DNA of 64,000 nt from Arthrobacter sp. B0490 (GCF_002929355.1 NZ_PJIR01000001.1:443404-507403); one strand, 5' to 3'; counted from the stretch's first letter, positions 43,157-52,297 are shown. Translations and numbers: made by a program. The notes: generated by a model not told the origin, from the sequence alone.

Positions 43157-43202
43157 CAGGGGCCCGGGACGCGGCAGCATGACGCCGCGCCCCGGACCCC
43201 TG
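43157..43202 (-). terminator. Terminator after the osmoprotectant importer genes
   Basis: Imperfect hairpin with 19-nt arms (43157-43175 and 43184-43202), two mismatches, and an 8-nt loop. It lies just past the binding-protein stop (43228, minus) and separates it from the aminotransferase start at 43138. Confidence 0.7.
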
Positions 43203-43227
43203 CAGGAAGCGGCCGGGAAGCGAGGTG

Positions 43228-44193
43228 TCAGCCCGCGAGACCCTTGTCCGCCAGCCAGTCGGCCGCCGCGTCCGCCGGGTTCCGCTTCTCGGAGCCGCTG
43301 ACCTCGCGGTTCAGCGAGAGGAGGTCCTCGGTGGTCAGCTGGGCCGACACCTCGTTGAGGGCCTCCTGCGCCTGCGAGCCGACGGTGTCCGTGTTGACGA
43401 GCGGGAGCACCTGCTGCGCGATGAAGTTGTTCTCGGGGTCCTCGAGGACCACGAGGTCGTTGTCCTCGATGGACGGCGTCGTCGTGTAGATGTCCGCCGC
43501 CTGCACGTCGTCGTTCAGCAGCGCCTGCAGGGTGATGTCCCCGCCGCCGTCGTTGATCGCCTCGAAGCCGCCGGGCTCGCAGCCGTACTTGTCCTTGAGG
43601 CCGGGCAGTCCGTACGCGCGCTCCTGGAAGGTGCTCGGGGCGCCGATGGTGATCTCCCCGCAGACCTCCGCCAGATCGGCGATGGACTCGAGGCTGTACT
43701 TCTCGGCGGTCGCCGCGGTGACGACGAGCGCGTCCTTGTCCTCGGCCTTGGAGGGCTCGAGCACGCCGAGCTCCACGTCGGGCGACTTGGCGGCGAGCGC
43801 GTCGGGCAGGGCCTTCAGGATCTCATCGGCGGACGCGGCGGTCGCGGCGGGATCCGCGAACAGCAGGAGGTTGCCGCCGTATTCGGGCAGGATGTCGATC
43901 GACCCGTCCTCGAGGGCCGAGTAGTAGATCTCGCGTGACCCGATGTTGGGCTTGGTCGTCGCCTCGACGCCGGCGGCGTTGAGCGCCCCGGCGTAGATCT
44001 CGGCGATGATCTGGCTCTCGGGGAAGTCCGCCGAACCGACGACGACGGAGCCGCCCTCGGAGCCGCCGGTGCTCTCGGCTTCCTGCGGGTCGCTGGTGGC
44101 ACCGCAGGCGGTCAGCGCCAGCGCGGCCGTCAGGCCGCCGGCCAGTCCTCTCAAAGCGCGCCGGGTGGCGCGTTGCGCTGACAGGTTCTTCAT
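43228..44193 (-). CDS. Glycine betaine/choline-binding lipoprotein
   Basis: 321 residues. Family ProX/OpuAC-type binding protein. Lipoprotein signal peptide ends in ALTACGATS. Typical features: VVVGSADFPESQIIAEIYAGAL, PNIGSREIYYSALEDGSIDILPEYGGNLL (parts: NIGSREIYYSAL, DILPEYGGN), and a C-terminal MDSIDEE-like region absent. Aromatic cage residues (Tyr and Trp) that bind quaternary amines are only partly visible. It is the last gene of the minus-strand operon and overlaps the second permease by four bases. Substrate could be glycine betaine, choline or carnitine. Confidence 0.88.
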   Translation of the reverse strand: MKNLSAQRATRRALRGLAGGLTAALALTACGATSDPQEAESTGGSEGGSVVVGSADFPESQIIAEIYAGALNAAGVEATTKPNIGSREIYYSALEDGSIDILPEYGGNLLLFADPAATAASADEILKALPDALAAKSPDVELGVLEPSKAEDKDALVVTAATAEKYSLESIADLAEVCGEITIGAPSTFQERAYGLPGLKDKYGCEPGGFEAINDGGGDITLQALLNDDVQAADIYTTTPSIEDNDLVVLEDPENNFIAQQVLPLVNTDTVGSQAQEALNEVSAQLTTEDLLSLNREVSGSEKRNPADAAADWLADKGLAG

Positions 44194-44936
44194 GGTGTTC
44201 CTCCTTGTGCTCCGGCGACGGCCTTCTGCCGGCCGGAATCTCTGGTTTTCACTGTGCCGGAGACCCGTAGGCCCGGGGGAATGGCGAGTCTCTGCAGGAG
44301 ACCCAGCAGCAGATCGACGGCGATCGCGAGGACTGTGATGACGACGGCGCCGCCGAAGAGGCGGCCGTAGTCGGCGAGCTGCGTCCCCTCGACGAGGAAC
44401 ACCCCGAGCCCGCCCAGGTTGATGAAGGCGACGACGGCCGCGGTGGCGATGACCTGCAGGACCGCGGCCCGTACTCCGCCGAGGACGACCTGCAGCCCGT
44501 TGGGCACCTCGACGCGGAAGAGGATCTGCAGCTCGCTCATGCCCATGCTGCGCGCGGCGTCCACCACGGCACGGTCCACCGATGCGAGACCGGCGTAGAT
44601 GCCGCTCAGCAGCGGGGGGACGGCGAGGAGGACGAGCGCCCAGATGGGCGGCATCAGCCCGAGCCCGGCGAGCAGCGTGAACAGGAACACCATGCCGAGC
44701 GTGGGGAGCGCCCGGAGGATCCCGATACCGGAGACGATGACGACGCGGCCCCGCCCGGTGTGACCGACGTAGAGGCCGATCGGCACGGCGATCGCGAGGG
44801 CGATCACCATGGTCAGCCCCGTGAACCCGAGGTGCTCGACGACGCGCGTGGGGATGCCGCGCTCACCCTCCCAGTTGGCGGGCGCGGTCAGCCACTCCCA
44901 CATCTGCACGAAGAGGTTGTTGCTCGTGTAGTCCAT
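44190..44936 (-). CDS. Osmoprotectant ABC permease, second subunit
   Basis: 248 residues from the ATG at 44936. Five to six hydrophobic segments and the OpuCD/ProW-type EAA loop DAARSMGMSELQILFRVEVPNGLQVVLGGVRAAVLQVIATAAVVAFI (parts: ARSMGMSELQILF, VEVPNGLQV). The start codon shares one base with the stop of the preceding permease (TGATG), so the two are coupled. The C-terminus is basic and short. Together with the other permease it forms the channel of the importer. Confidence 0.9.
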   Translation of the reverse strand: MDYTSNNLFVQMWEWLTAPANWEGERGIPTRVVEHLGFTGLTMVIALAIAVPIGLYVGHTGRGRVVIVSGIGILRALPTLGMVFLFTLLAGLGLMPPIWALVLLAVPPLLSGIYAGLASVDRAVVDAARSMGMSELQILFRVEVPNGLQVVLGGVRAAVLQVIATAAVVAFINLGGLGVFLVEGTQLADYGRLFGGAVVITVLAIAVDLLLGLLQRLAIPPGLRVSGTVKTRDSGRQKAVAGAQGGTP

Positions 44937-45655
44937 CAGGCGCCCGCCACCTTCGCCTCGAGGGCGACGGCCTCGTCGGCCGGCCCGCCGCCGGCTCCCC
45001 GGTGTCCGCCGGACCGGCCGCGGGCGCTCCGCGCCCAGGGGGTGAGCAGCCGCTCGAGGAGCACGAGGGCGAGGTCCAGCACGAGGGCCAGCAGGAGGAT
45101 GATGACGATGCCCACGGCGATCTCGGTCGGGAACGACCGGAACAGTCCGTCCGTGAACAGCGTCCCGAGGCTCGGCACCCCGATGAGCGCGCCGACGCTG
45201 ACGAGCGAGATGTTGGTGACCGACACGACGCGCAGGCCTGCGAACAGCACCGGCAGGGACAGCGGGAGGTCCACCGTGAGGAACCGGCGCAGGGGCGTGT
45301 ACCCCATGGCGACCGCGGCCTGGCGTACGCCGTCGTCGATCGAGTCCAGGGCGTCGAGCGTGGACCGGACGAGGAGGGAGAAGGCGTAGACGGACAGCGC
45401 CACGATCACGTTGACGGGGTCGATCACCCTGGTCCCGAGGATCACCGGGAGGAAGACGAACATGGCCAGCGACGGGATGGTGTAGAGGATCGAGGAACCG
45501 GTCAGCAGCACCGACCCGAGAACCGGGTTGAGCCGGGCGAGCTGGGCCATCGGCACGGCCGCGAGCACGCCGAGGAGCAGCGGGACGATCGCCTGGAACA
45601 GGTGGAGCCGCGTGTGCAGCCAGATGAAGTCGAGATTGGAGAGGAACCAGTCCAC
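44936..45655 (-). CDS. Osmoprotectant ABC permease, first subunit
   Basis: 239 residues from the GTG at 45655, two bases after the ATPase gene stop. An in-frame longer start would add about 97 Arg/Gly-rich residues antisense to the ATPase gene and is not credible. Features: DWFLSNLDFIWLHTRLHLFQAIVPLLLGVL, the loop RQAAVAMGYTPLRRFLTVDLPLSLPVLF (parts: QAAVAMGYTP, VDLPLSLPVL), and ISLVSVGALIGVPSLGTLF. OpuCB-like subunit. The C-terminal 40 residues are hydrophilic and Gly/Ala-rich. Confidence 0.9.
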   Translation of the reverse strand: MDWFLSNLDFIWLHTRLHLFQAIVPLLLGVLAAVPMAQLARLNPVLGSVLLTGSSILYTIPSLAMFVFLPVILGTRVIDPVNVIVALSVYAFSLLVRSTLDALDSIDDGVRQAAVAMGYTPLRRFLTVDLPLSLPVLFAGLRVVSVTNISLVSVGALIGVPSLGTLFTDGLFRSFPTEIAVGIVIILLLALVLDLALVLLERLLTPWARSARGRSGGHRGAGGGPADEAVALEAKVAGA

Positions 45656-45657
45656 GG

Positions 45658-46809
45658 TCAGACCGCCGTGTCGTGCTGGGCGCGGCCCCGGTCGAGCCGG
45701 GCGGCCTCGATGAGTTCGAAGACCTCGGCGGCCCGCACCACGCCGACGGCACGTCCGTCGTCGTCGACCGTCACGCCGAGGCCCGAGGGCGAGGACAGGG
45801 CGGCGTCGAGCGCGCGGCGCAGCGAGTCGCCCCGCGTGTAGAGGGACCCGCCGGGCACGGCGTCCGCCTGCCGCGTGATGCCTGCACGCGTGGCCTGCGG
45901 GATCCAGCCGTGCGGGCGACCCTCCTCGTCGACGAGGAGGGTCCACGGGGAGCGCACCGGGACGGTCGGGTCCGCGAGGCGCTCCGGGTCGATGGTCTCG
46001 ACGGGATGGATGGCGACGCCGTCGCCCTCCTGGAAGGAGAGGTGCCGGAAGCCGCGGTCGCGTCCCACGAAACCGGCGACGAAGTCGTCCACGGGAGCGC
46101 GCAGGATCTCCTCGGGGGCGGCGAACTGCGCGAGGCGCCCGCCGACGGCGAACACCGCCACCTTGTCCCCGAGGATGGTGGCCTCGTCGATGTCGTGCGT
46201 GACGAAGACGATGGTCTTCGCGAGATCACGCTGCAGGCGCAGCAGCTCCTCCTGCAGTTCGGCGCGGACCACCGGGTCCACCGCGCTGAACGGCTCGTCC
46301 ATCAGGAGCACGGGCGGGTCCGCCGCGAGGGCCCGGGCCACGCCGACGCGCTGCTGCTGTCCGCCCGAGAGCTGCACGGGGTACCGGCGGCCGAGGTCGG
46401 GGGCGAGCCCGACGACGTCGAGCAGTTCCCGCGCACGCCGGCGGGCCTCGGCCTTCCCGACCCCGTTGAGGCGGGGGACGGTCGCGATGTTGTCGAGGAC
46501 GGTCCGGTGCGGGAGGAGCCCGGAGGACTGCATGACGTAGCCCATGGAGCGACGCAGCTCCGCCGCCTTCTGCCGGCCGATGTCCTGTCCGTCGAGGAGG
46601 ATCTGCCCGGAGGTGGGTTCCACCATGCGGTTGATCATGCGCAGGGAGGTGGTCTTGCCGCAGCCGGAGGGGCCCACGAAGACGGTGATCCTCCCGCGGT
46701 CGATCTCCATCGAGAGGTCGTCGACGGCGGGGCGTCCGCCGTCGTAGGTCTTGGTGACGTTGCGGAACTCGATCATGGGGCGGCTGGAGGCCTGCTCGGC
46801 GGGTGTCAT
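45658..46809 (-). CDS. Osmoprotectant ABC transporter ATP-binding protein with CBS-like tail
   Basis: 383 residues. ABC domain at about residues 12-250: [48 protein letters not shown] and FVTHDIDEATILGDK. This is the ProV/OpuCA signature with a short DEA-type motif after the Walker B. The C-terminal 130 residues form a CBS-like region (SPWTLLVDEEGRPHGWI and GLGVTVDDDGRAVGVV) that senses ionic strength in OpuA-type systems. It is the first gene of the operon. A promoter with TTGTCT and TAGACT lies about 140 bp upstream. Confidence 0.9.
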   Translation of the reverse strand: MTPAEQASSRPMIEFRNVTKTYDGGRPAVDDLSMEIDRGRITVFVGPSGCGKTTSLRMINRMVEPTSGQILLDGQDIGRQKAAELRRSMGYVMQSSGLLPHRTVLDNIATVPRLNGVGKAEARRRARELLDVVGLAPDLGRRYPVQLSGGQQQRVGVARALAADPPVLLMDEPFSAVDPVVRAELQEELLRLQRDLAKTIVFVTHDIDEATILGDKVAVFAVGGRLAQFAAPEEILRAPVDDFVAGFVGRDRGFRHLSFQEGDGVAIHPVETIDPERLADPTVPVRSPWTLLVDEEGRPHGWIPQATRAGITRQADAVPGGSLYTRGDSLRRALDAALSSPSGLGVTVDDDGRAVGVVRAAEVFELIEAARLDRGRAQHDTAV

Positions 46810-46943
46810 GGCAGCTGTGCCTTTCCTGGCAGGAGCTTCTCGGCCGGGCTGCGCCCGCGGGCCGCACGAATGCGGGTCCGGCTTGCCGTCTGTGGGTCGC
46901 TGTGCGGGGGCGCAGCGGTCAGTTCAAGCTGTCGGAGGTTCTG

Positions 46944-46971
46944 AGTCTAACCATGAGTTCGGAGCAGACAA
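46944..46971 (-). promoter_or_regulatory. Promoter of the osmoprotectant importer operon
   Basis: On the minus strand TTGTCT (46966-46971) and TAGACT (46944-46949) are 16 bp apart, close to the actinobacterial consensus. The leader from about 46937 to the ATG at 46809 is about 130 nt long, with AGGAAAGG before the start. The leader has no riboswitch that I can recognise. Confidence 0.65.
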
Positions 46972-47069
46972 GACCGCATATGGGTCCCGGCCGGGACCCG
47001 CTCGCATTTCCCGGTGCCCGGCGAGACTGCCGGCCCGACCCGCCGCGGATCCTCCGGGCCCGCGCGGAC

Positions 47070-48056
47070 CTACCCTTCGGTGAGGAAGCGGACCCCCATG
47101 ACGGGGTCCTCGTCGAGGAACACCACCCGCGTGATGTCCGCGGCGGCGAGGCGCTTCCGGAGGCGTTCCTGCAGGGCCGGCTGGTGCATCGCGAGTCCGC
47201 CCCCCAGGACCACGGGGCCCGGGACGCCGATCACGGAGGCGACGTCGAGGACGAGGCGCGTCAGGTCCGTGGCGGCGCGGTCGAGGATGTCCGCGGCGTC
47301 GTCGTTGCCGTCCCGCGCCGCGTCGAACACGGCTCTGGACTGCGCGGCCCAGTACGTCCGGCCGGCCCCGGAGTGGAAGAGGCCGATCAGTTCCGTGGGC
47401 GTGGTGACCCCGTTGAGCGCCAGCACTGCCGCGTCGAGGGCGTCGGGCTCCAGCCCGACGTCGTGCCGGTGCAGGGCGCGCCGCACCGCCTCGCGCGCCA
47501 CCCAGTAGCCGCTGCCCTCGTCGCCGAGGAGGTAGCCCCAGCCTCCCGAGCGTGCCTGGCGGCCGTCCTCCGTGACGCCCCAGGCCACCGAGCCGGTGCC
47601 GGCGATGACGCCGATCCCCGCCCGCGCTCCCCCGGCGGCGAGGATGAGGCGCGTGTCGTGGACGACCTCGATCGACGCCCCGGGCGCGTGGGGCGAGATC
47701 AGGGTGCGCAGGCGGTCGGCATCGGCGTCGGTGTCCACCCCGCCGGATCCGGCGACGACGCGCCCGACGTGGGCGGCGGGCTCCGCGGACAGGAGGTCGC
47801 GGAAGAGGTCGCCGAGGCTTCGGGCCGCGGCCTCCCGGGTCACGTTCTGGACGTTGGCGCTCCCGGCCCTGGCCTCGGCGACGAGGGCGCCGTCGCGCCA
47901 GAGCACGCCGTGCGTCTTCGAACCGCCGATGTCGAGGCCGACCACGAGGGCCGCGGCCGGCCCGGGCGCGTCGTGTGGAGCTGCGCCGGCGTCGGCCGAG
48001 GGAACGGGCGGACGCGGAGGCTGACCGGAGGGCTGGGGCGACGGGATGTTCGGCAT
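47070..48056 (-). CDS. BadF/BadG-type kinase, probable N-acetylglucosamine kinase
   Basis: 328 residues from the ATG at 48056, 6 nt after TACCCT. ASKHA-fold ATPase family with the PHOSPHATE 1 motif VVGLDIGGSKTHGVLW, GIGVIAGTGSVAWGVTEDGR and GGWGYLLGDEGSGYWVAREAVR. Such proteins phosphorylate N-acetylglucosamine or N-acetylmuramic acid derivatives in sugar recycling. An upstream in-frame start exists but the added residues are low complexity. No sugar operon is nearby, so the substrate is uncertain. Confidence 0.85.
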   Translation of the reverse strand: MPNIPSPQPSGQPPRPPVPSADAGAAPHDAPGPAAALVVGLDIGGSKTHGVLWRDGALVAEARAGSANVQNVTREAAARSLGDLFRDLLSAEPAAHVGRVVAGSGGVDTDADADRLRTLISPHAPGASIEVVHDTRLILAAGGARAGIGVIAGTGSVAWGVTEDGRQARSGGWGYLLGDEGSGYWVAREAVRRALHRHDVGLEPDALDAAVLALNGVTTPTELIGLFHSGAGRTYWAAQSRAVFDAARDGNDDAADILDRAATDLTRLVLDVASVIGVPGPVVLGGGLAMHQPALQERLRKRLAAADITRVVFLDEDPVMGVRFLTEG

Positions 48057-48062
48057 GCCTAC

Positions 48063-48068
48063 AGGGTA
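48063..48068 (-). promoter_or_regulatory. Putative -10 box of the BadF-type kinase gene
   Basis: TACCCT on the minus strand, six bases (gtaggc) before the ATG at 48056, the same TACCCT-N6-start layout as for the 89-aa gene at 16945. A TG dinucleotide (extended -10) precedes it. Confidence 0.5.
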
Positions 48069-48123
48069 CAAACAGCGGCGGGTCGCACGGCACTGCGGCG
48101 GGAAGAACCCCCGGGGCACCGGG

Positions 48124-49365
48124 CTATCGTGCGGCGCGGAACCGCACGGCGAACGAGCCGGTCGCGAGGACGGCGCACACACCGGCGACCACGAGCGCGA
48201 ACACCGTCACGGACGCGTTCAGGCCCCAGATGCCGGCGGCCGCGCCGAGGCCCAGCACGGGCACGGCGCTGCCGAGGTAGGTGATGACGTACACGGCACT
48301 CACCGTCTGCGCATGCAGCGCCGGTGCGACCTTCACGGACACGTCGTTGAACACCACCCGGAAGGCCATGCCCTGCCCGAACCCCGCCATGACGCACGCT
48401 GCGACGAGCAGCGGCAGGCTGCCCGTGGCCTCCGCCACGGGCAGGAGGCCGACACCCAGCGCCATGCCCGCGAGTCCCACCGGCACGACGAACCGTCCCC
48501 GCGGCGACAGCAGCTGGCTGACGGTGGAGGACCCGAGCACGAGGGCCGCGAGGAGGCCGATCACCGGCCGCGAGGTCGTGCCCGCGATCCCCGCGAACCA
48601 CGTGGGGGCGAGGCTCAGCGTGAAACCGAAGACCGCGAAGCTCAGGAAGCCCACCGAGGACGCCGTCCAGAAGGACCGGCGCGCCTCCCGGGACACCGCA
48701 GGCCGGCGGGGGCGCAGGGCCGTCAGCGGGTTGTGCCCGTCCGCGGGCTTGATCGCGGGCCGTGCACGGAGCAGGACGAGCGGCACGAGGAGGCTCGCGA
48801 GCACCACGAGGTAGGCGAGGAAGGGAGTCCTCGTGGGGGCGGGCAGGAGGGAGAGGAGCCCGCCGATCACGGGCCCCGCCGCGACTCCCCCGGCGGAGGC
48901 CATCAGGGTGAAGCGGGACGCCCAGTCGGGACGCGAGGGCAGGAGGTCGCGGAGCGCTGCCGCGCTCGCACCGGTGGCCAGGGCCACGGCACCGCCCTGC
49001 AGGACGCGGCCGGCCGCGAGCACGGGCAGCGAGGTGGCGACGGCGAACAGCGCGGCCCCGAGCAGGCCGAGGACGACGGCGACCACGAGTGCCGCTCGCC
49101 GGCCGATGTGGTCGGACCAGTGCCCCGCCAGGACGAGCCCGCCGATCAGTGCGACCACGTACGACGCGAAGGCGACGGTGACGGCGAAGGGGGTGAGCCC
49201 GAGCTCCGCCTGGATGAGCGGGTAGAGGGGCGTGGCGAGGTTGGCGCCGACCAGGAGGGTGGAGATCACCGTCACGGCCAGTGCGAGGCGGACGGCGAGC
49301 GATGCGTCCCAGCTGCGGCGCTCGGCGGACGCCGGTCGCATCCGCAGCTCGTTGATGACGCTCAT
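48124..49365 (-). CDS. MFS transporter (exporter-like, YbfB/AraJ-type)
   Basis: 413 residues from the ATG at 49365, preceded by AGGAG. About twelve hydrophobic segments. The MFS motif A is visible in the second to third loop as GHWSDHIGRRAALV, and the cytoplasmic linker after TM6 is LLRARPAIKPADGHN. A C-terminal Pro/Arg-rich tail is short. The gene is divergent from an Lrp/AsnC-type regulator (155 bp gap), which suggests that the transporter is regulated by an amino acid or related effector. Substrate not identifiable. Confidence 0.87.
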   Translation of the reverse strand: MSVINELRMRPASAERRSWDASLAVRLALAVTVISTLLVGANLATPLYPLIQAELGLTPFAVTVAFASYVVALIGGLVLAGHWSDHIGRRAALVVAVVLGLLGAALFAVATSLPVLAAGRVLQGGAVALATGASAAALRDLLPSRPDWASRFTLMASAGGVAAGPVIGGLLSLLPAPTRTPFLAYLVVLASLLVPLVLLRARPAIKPADGHNPLTALRPRRPAVSREARRSFWTASSVGFLSFAVFGFTLSLAPTWFAGIAGTTSRPVIGLLAALVLGSSTVSQLLSPRGRFVVPVGLAGMALGVGLLPVAEATGSLPLLVAACVMAGFGQGMAFRVVFNDVSVKVAPALHAQTVSAVYVITYLGSAVPVLGLGAAAGIWGLNASVTVFALVVAGVCAVLATGSFAVRFRAAR

Positions 49366-49520
49366 TCCGCTTCTCCTCGCTCGCACGCGCCCACAGTAGG
49401 CGCTTCCGGACAGGTGTGGGCCCGGACTTCTATAGGATGGGACCGATTGCACGCCCTGCTGCAGGACCGGCCCCGATTTTGAGCGGGATGCGCAAGACAG
49501 GGGCGGCCGACTGACGGGAA

Positions 49521-50012
49521 GTGAGCTTCGTGAGCAAGCTGGACAGACTCGACCTGCGCCTGCTGCTCGAGTTGGTGAGGGACCCGCGGGCGCAGGTGAG
49601 CGAGCTGGGCGAACTGCTCGGCGTGGCCCGCAACACGGCGCAGACCCGCATCCGCCGGCTGCTCCGTGCGGGGATCCTCCGCACCGGCGGGCGCGAGCTG
49701 GACCTCGAGGCCCTCGGTTACGACGTGGTCGCCTTCATCACCATCGAGGTGGCCCACCGCGAGCTCGACGGCGTGATCGCCGCACTGCGCACCGTGAACC
49801 AGGTTCTCGAGGTGCACGAGATCTCGGGACGTGGCGACGTCTGGTGCCGGGTGGCCGCCACCGACACCCACCACCTGCAGGCCGCGCTGCGCTCGGTCCT
49901 GAAGATCAAGGGGGTCATCCGCACCGAGACCGTGCTCGCGCTGCACGAACACATCCCCTACCGCGTCGAGCCACTGCTCGAACGGCTCGCACAGCGGCCG
50001 GCCGATCCCTGA
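49521..50012 (+). CDS. Lrp/AsnC-family transcriptional regulator
   Basis: 163 residues. HTH region (LDRLDLRLLLELVRDPRAQVSELGELLGVARNTAQTRIRRLLRAGIL in parts: ELGELLGVARNTAQTRIRRL) followed by the RAM effector domain (VVAFITIEVAHRELDGVIAALRTVNQVLEVHEISGRGDVWCRV in parts). The start is a GTG at 49521 or 49530; no decisive ribosome site. It lies divergent from the MFS gene and upstream of an AlaX-type gene on the same strand with a gap of 83 bp. Likely controls the exporter in response to an amino acid such as alanine or a branched-chain amino acid; this is inference. Confidence 0.85.
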   Translation: MSFVSKLDRLDLRLLLELVRDPRAQVSELGELLGVARNTAQTRIRRLLRAGILRTGGRELDLEALGYDVVAFITIEVAHRELDGVIAALRTVNQVLEVHEISGRGDVWCRVAATDTHHLQAALRSVLKIKGVIRTETVLALHEHIPYRVEPLLERLAQRPADP

Positions 50013-50095
50013 ACGATCACGGGCGACGCCGACCGGCACCCGAAGCGGCCGACCGGCCCCGACCTCACCGACTCCGCCCTACCGAGGAGAGCACC

Positions 50096-50971
50096 ATGAC
50101 CCTGCCCACCACCGACACCCGCGTGACCTATCCCCAGGGCGCCGTCGGGTCCGCGTCCCGCGTGCTGCACGTCGAGCCCCGCGAGGACGGGCGGCACGCC
50201 GTGCTGCTGGACACCACCGCCTTCCACCCCGTCGACCCCGCCTGGCCGGACCAGGGCGCCGACCGGGGTGACCTCCAGGTCGCCGGGCGCAGTCTTCCCG
50301 TGACGGACTGCGTGGTCGGCGCCACGGACGGCACCACGCTGTACCTCGGCGCGGAGTCGCCCGTCCGCAAGGGCACCGAGGGCTGGGCGTTCGTCGTCGT
50401 GCACCTCGTCGAGGGGGACGCGCCGTCGGAGGGCGACGACGTCGTCGTGCGGGTGGACGCAGCCCACCGTGCGGCAGTGTCGGCCGGACACACCGGGTGC
50501 CATCTCGCCTCCCTGGCCCTCAACCGCGCACTCGCGGCCCGCTGGAGGAAGGACGCGGCAGCGGACGCCCTCGGCGCCCCGAACTTCGATGCCCTGGCGA
50601 TCGACACGACGGTGATCGGCGAGTTCGGCTCGGTCGACACGTACCGGCTGGGCAGGTCCCTGCGCAGGAAGGGCTTCGGCGGGGAGGACCTCGACACCGG
50701 CGCGACCGCCGACGCGGTGAACGCGACCCTCGCGGCGTGGACGGCGACCGGCGCGTCCATCGGCATCGCGGCGGACGGACCGGGCCTCACGGACCGGCGC
50801 CGATGGGTCTGCGACCTGCCGGGCGAACGCGCGGAGATCCCCTGCGGCGGCACGCATCCGGCCTCGCTGGCAGGTCTCGACGTGTCCGTGCGCCTGGAGG
50901 TGGCGGACGCGGACGGGACGCCGGTGATGGTCATGCGGACGCGCGCGGTGCCGCGGACGGCGGCCGCCTAG
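50096..50971 (+). CDS. AlaX-like alanyl-tRNA editing protein
   Basis: 291 residues from the ATG at 50096 with GAGGAGA upstream. Hydrolyses mischarged Ser- or Gly-tRNA(Ala) in trans. The zinc site of the AlaX/AlaRS editing domain is present as HTGCH (HxxxH, about residue 138) and CGGTH (CxxxH, about residue 252). The N-terminal barrel includes DTTAFHPVDPAWPDQG, matching the AlaX loop that senses the tRNA. Longer than the short AlaX type, which suggests the AlaX-L form. The gene follows an Lrp-type regulator and an amino acid exporter-like MFS, so the three may form an amino-acid-response unit. Confidence 0.85.
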   Translation: MTLPTTDTRVTYPQGAVGSASRVLHVEPREDGRHAVLLDTTAFHPVDPAWPDQGADRGDLQVAGRSLPVTDCVVGATDGTTLYLGAESPVRKGTEGWAFVVVHLVEGDAPSEGDDVVVRVDAAHRAAVSAGHTGCHLASLALNRALAARWRKDAAADALGAPNFDALAIDTTVIGEFGSVDTYRLGRSLRRKGFGGEDLDTGATADAVNATLAAWTATGASIGIAADGPGLTDRRRWVCDLPGERAEIPCGGTHPASLAGLDVSVRLEVADADGTPVMVMRTRAVPRTAAA

Positions 50972-52239
50972 GCGCGCCCGGCCCTCCCCGCACCGAGGGA
51001 TCGCGCCTCGTCGAGGAACCGCTCCGTGACCTCGAGGCGTGAGAGCCCCTCGGCGGGGCCGCCGTCCGCGGCCCGCCGCCGAGCACCGGCGATCAGCGTG
51101 AGGGTCACGGCCGCGGCCCTGCTCCTGAGCGCCGCGGGGTCGACGTGCTCGTCGAAGGCCGGCAGGAAGCGCCGCAGCGCCTGCGGGACGTGGGTGTACC
51201 CGGCATGCAGTCCCGGCAGGACGGCGATGTGCCCGATGAAGCAGGCAAGATCGTCCACGAGGCGTCCCGGTCCCAGCGCATCGACGTCCAGGAGCCCGGA
51301 CACGCTGCCATCCGTGATCAGGAGATTGCCCTCGTAGAAGTCGCCGTGGGTGGGGACGAGCGGCCCGCCGTCGCTCGAACGGACGGCCTCGTCGATGCCC
51401 GCTGCGAGCGACCGGATGCGATCGGCTTCCGCGGGCAGCGCGGCCACCGCGCCCTCGGCGTAGTCGCGGACCCGTGCGGCCCACGGCGGACGGACGGGCA
51501 GGGAGAGGACGGCGGGGGGCAGGGACGTCAGGACCCGGACGAGGGCATGCGGGTCGACGCCGGACGCGCCGTCGCGCATGAGCAGTTCGGCGAGCGGCGT
51601 GCCCGGAGCGGGATGCATGGCGACGACGTCCTGTACCGGATCGGCCGCGAGGGCCGGGGCGGGCACCCCGGCGGCCCGCAGCATCCGGTGCCTGTCCGCC
51701 AGGGGCCCGGCGGCCCCCCGCCGCAGCACCTTGAGGTACCGGCGCTCCTGCCCGTTGTCCGCACGGACCACGGCGCGGCGCAGGGGGCGATAGCTGCGCA
51801 ACTCGAGGACGGTCTCCGATGCGCCGCGACCGGGGCCGAAGGCGAGTGCGGCGGCGCGCTCCCGGTCGAGGGCCAGAGGGAGTCCCGGAAGGAGCGGATC
51901 GGCGGGATGCACCCAGACGGCGAGGGCATCGGTGCCCCGGCGGTGGAAGACGAGTACGTCGTCGCCCGGATGCGGGACGGAGCACGAGGTGATGCATGCG
52001 TGGGTGGGCGCCGGGACGGTGCGGCCGCGGCGGCCGGCGGAGCGGGCGGGCCGGACGTCGACGGCGTAGACGCCCGTGACGCCCGCCCCGGGCCGGTGGT
52101 GGAGGGAGCCGAGCTGCCAGGACTGCAGATCCCACCCGATCCTGGCGAGAGCGCGCCGCAGCAGGCTCGACGGTGCACCCGATTCGAGGAGCGCGAGGGT
52201 GGCCTGCTCGCGGACGATGCCCGCCTGCCGTGTCCTCAT
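50968..52239 (-). CDS. Aminoglycoside phosphotransferase-fold (APH) protein
   Basis: 423 residues from the ATG at 52239. The kinase-like fold of the APH/choline-kinase family is shown by VPTHGDFYEGNLLI (HGDxxxxN, catalytic Asp) and LLDVDALGPGRLVDDLACF (the metal-binding DxD). The nucleotide-binding part includes ERRYLKVLRRG. The N-terminal 90 residues are Arg/Ala-rich and low in conserved motifs. Family members phosphorylate diverse small molecules; no resistance role is implied. The stop overlaps the AlaX stop region by four bases, on opposite strands. Weak ribosome site (GGGGTT). Confidence 0.78.
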   Translation of the reverse strand: MRTRQAGIVREQATLALLESGAPSSLLRRALARIGWDLQSWQLGSLHHRPGAGVTGVYAVDVRPARSAGRRGRTVPAPTHACITSCSVPHPGDDVLVFHRRGTDALAVWVHPADPLLPGLPLALDRERAAALAFGPGRGASETVLELRSYRPLRRAVVRADNGQERRYLKVLRRGAAGPLADRHRMLRAAGVPAPALAADPVQDVVAMHPAPGTPLAELLMRDGASGVDPHALVRVLTSLPPAVLSLPVRPPWAARVRDYAEGAVAALPAEADRIRSLAAGIDEAVRSSDGGPLVPTHGDFYEGNLLITDGSVSGLLDVDALGPGRLVDDLACFIGHIAVLPGLHAGYTHVPQALRRFLPAFDEHVDPAALRSRAAAVTLTLIAGARRRAADGGPAEGLSRLEVTERFLDEARSLGAGRAGRA

Positions 52240-52297
52240 GGAACCCCGGGTGATCCCTGCGGGCGAGGAGCGTCGCCCGCTGCCAAGTCGGGTCCGG

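Noticed and set aside
45656..45946. N-terminal extension of the first osmoprotectant permease
   Set aside because: Arg-rich residues antisense-like over the ATPase gene; family start at the GTG at 45655.
46810..46937. Possible riboswitch in the long leader of the osmoprotectant operon
   Set aside because: No match to known riboswitch features by eye; the leader may be simply untranslated.
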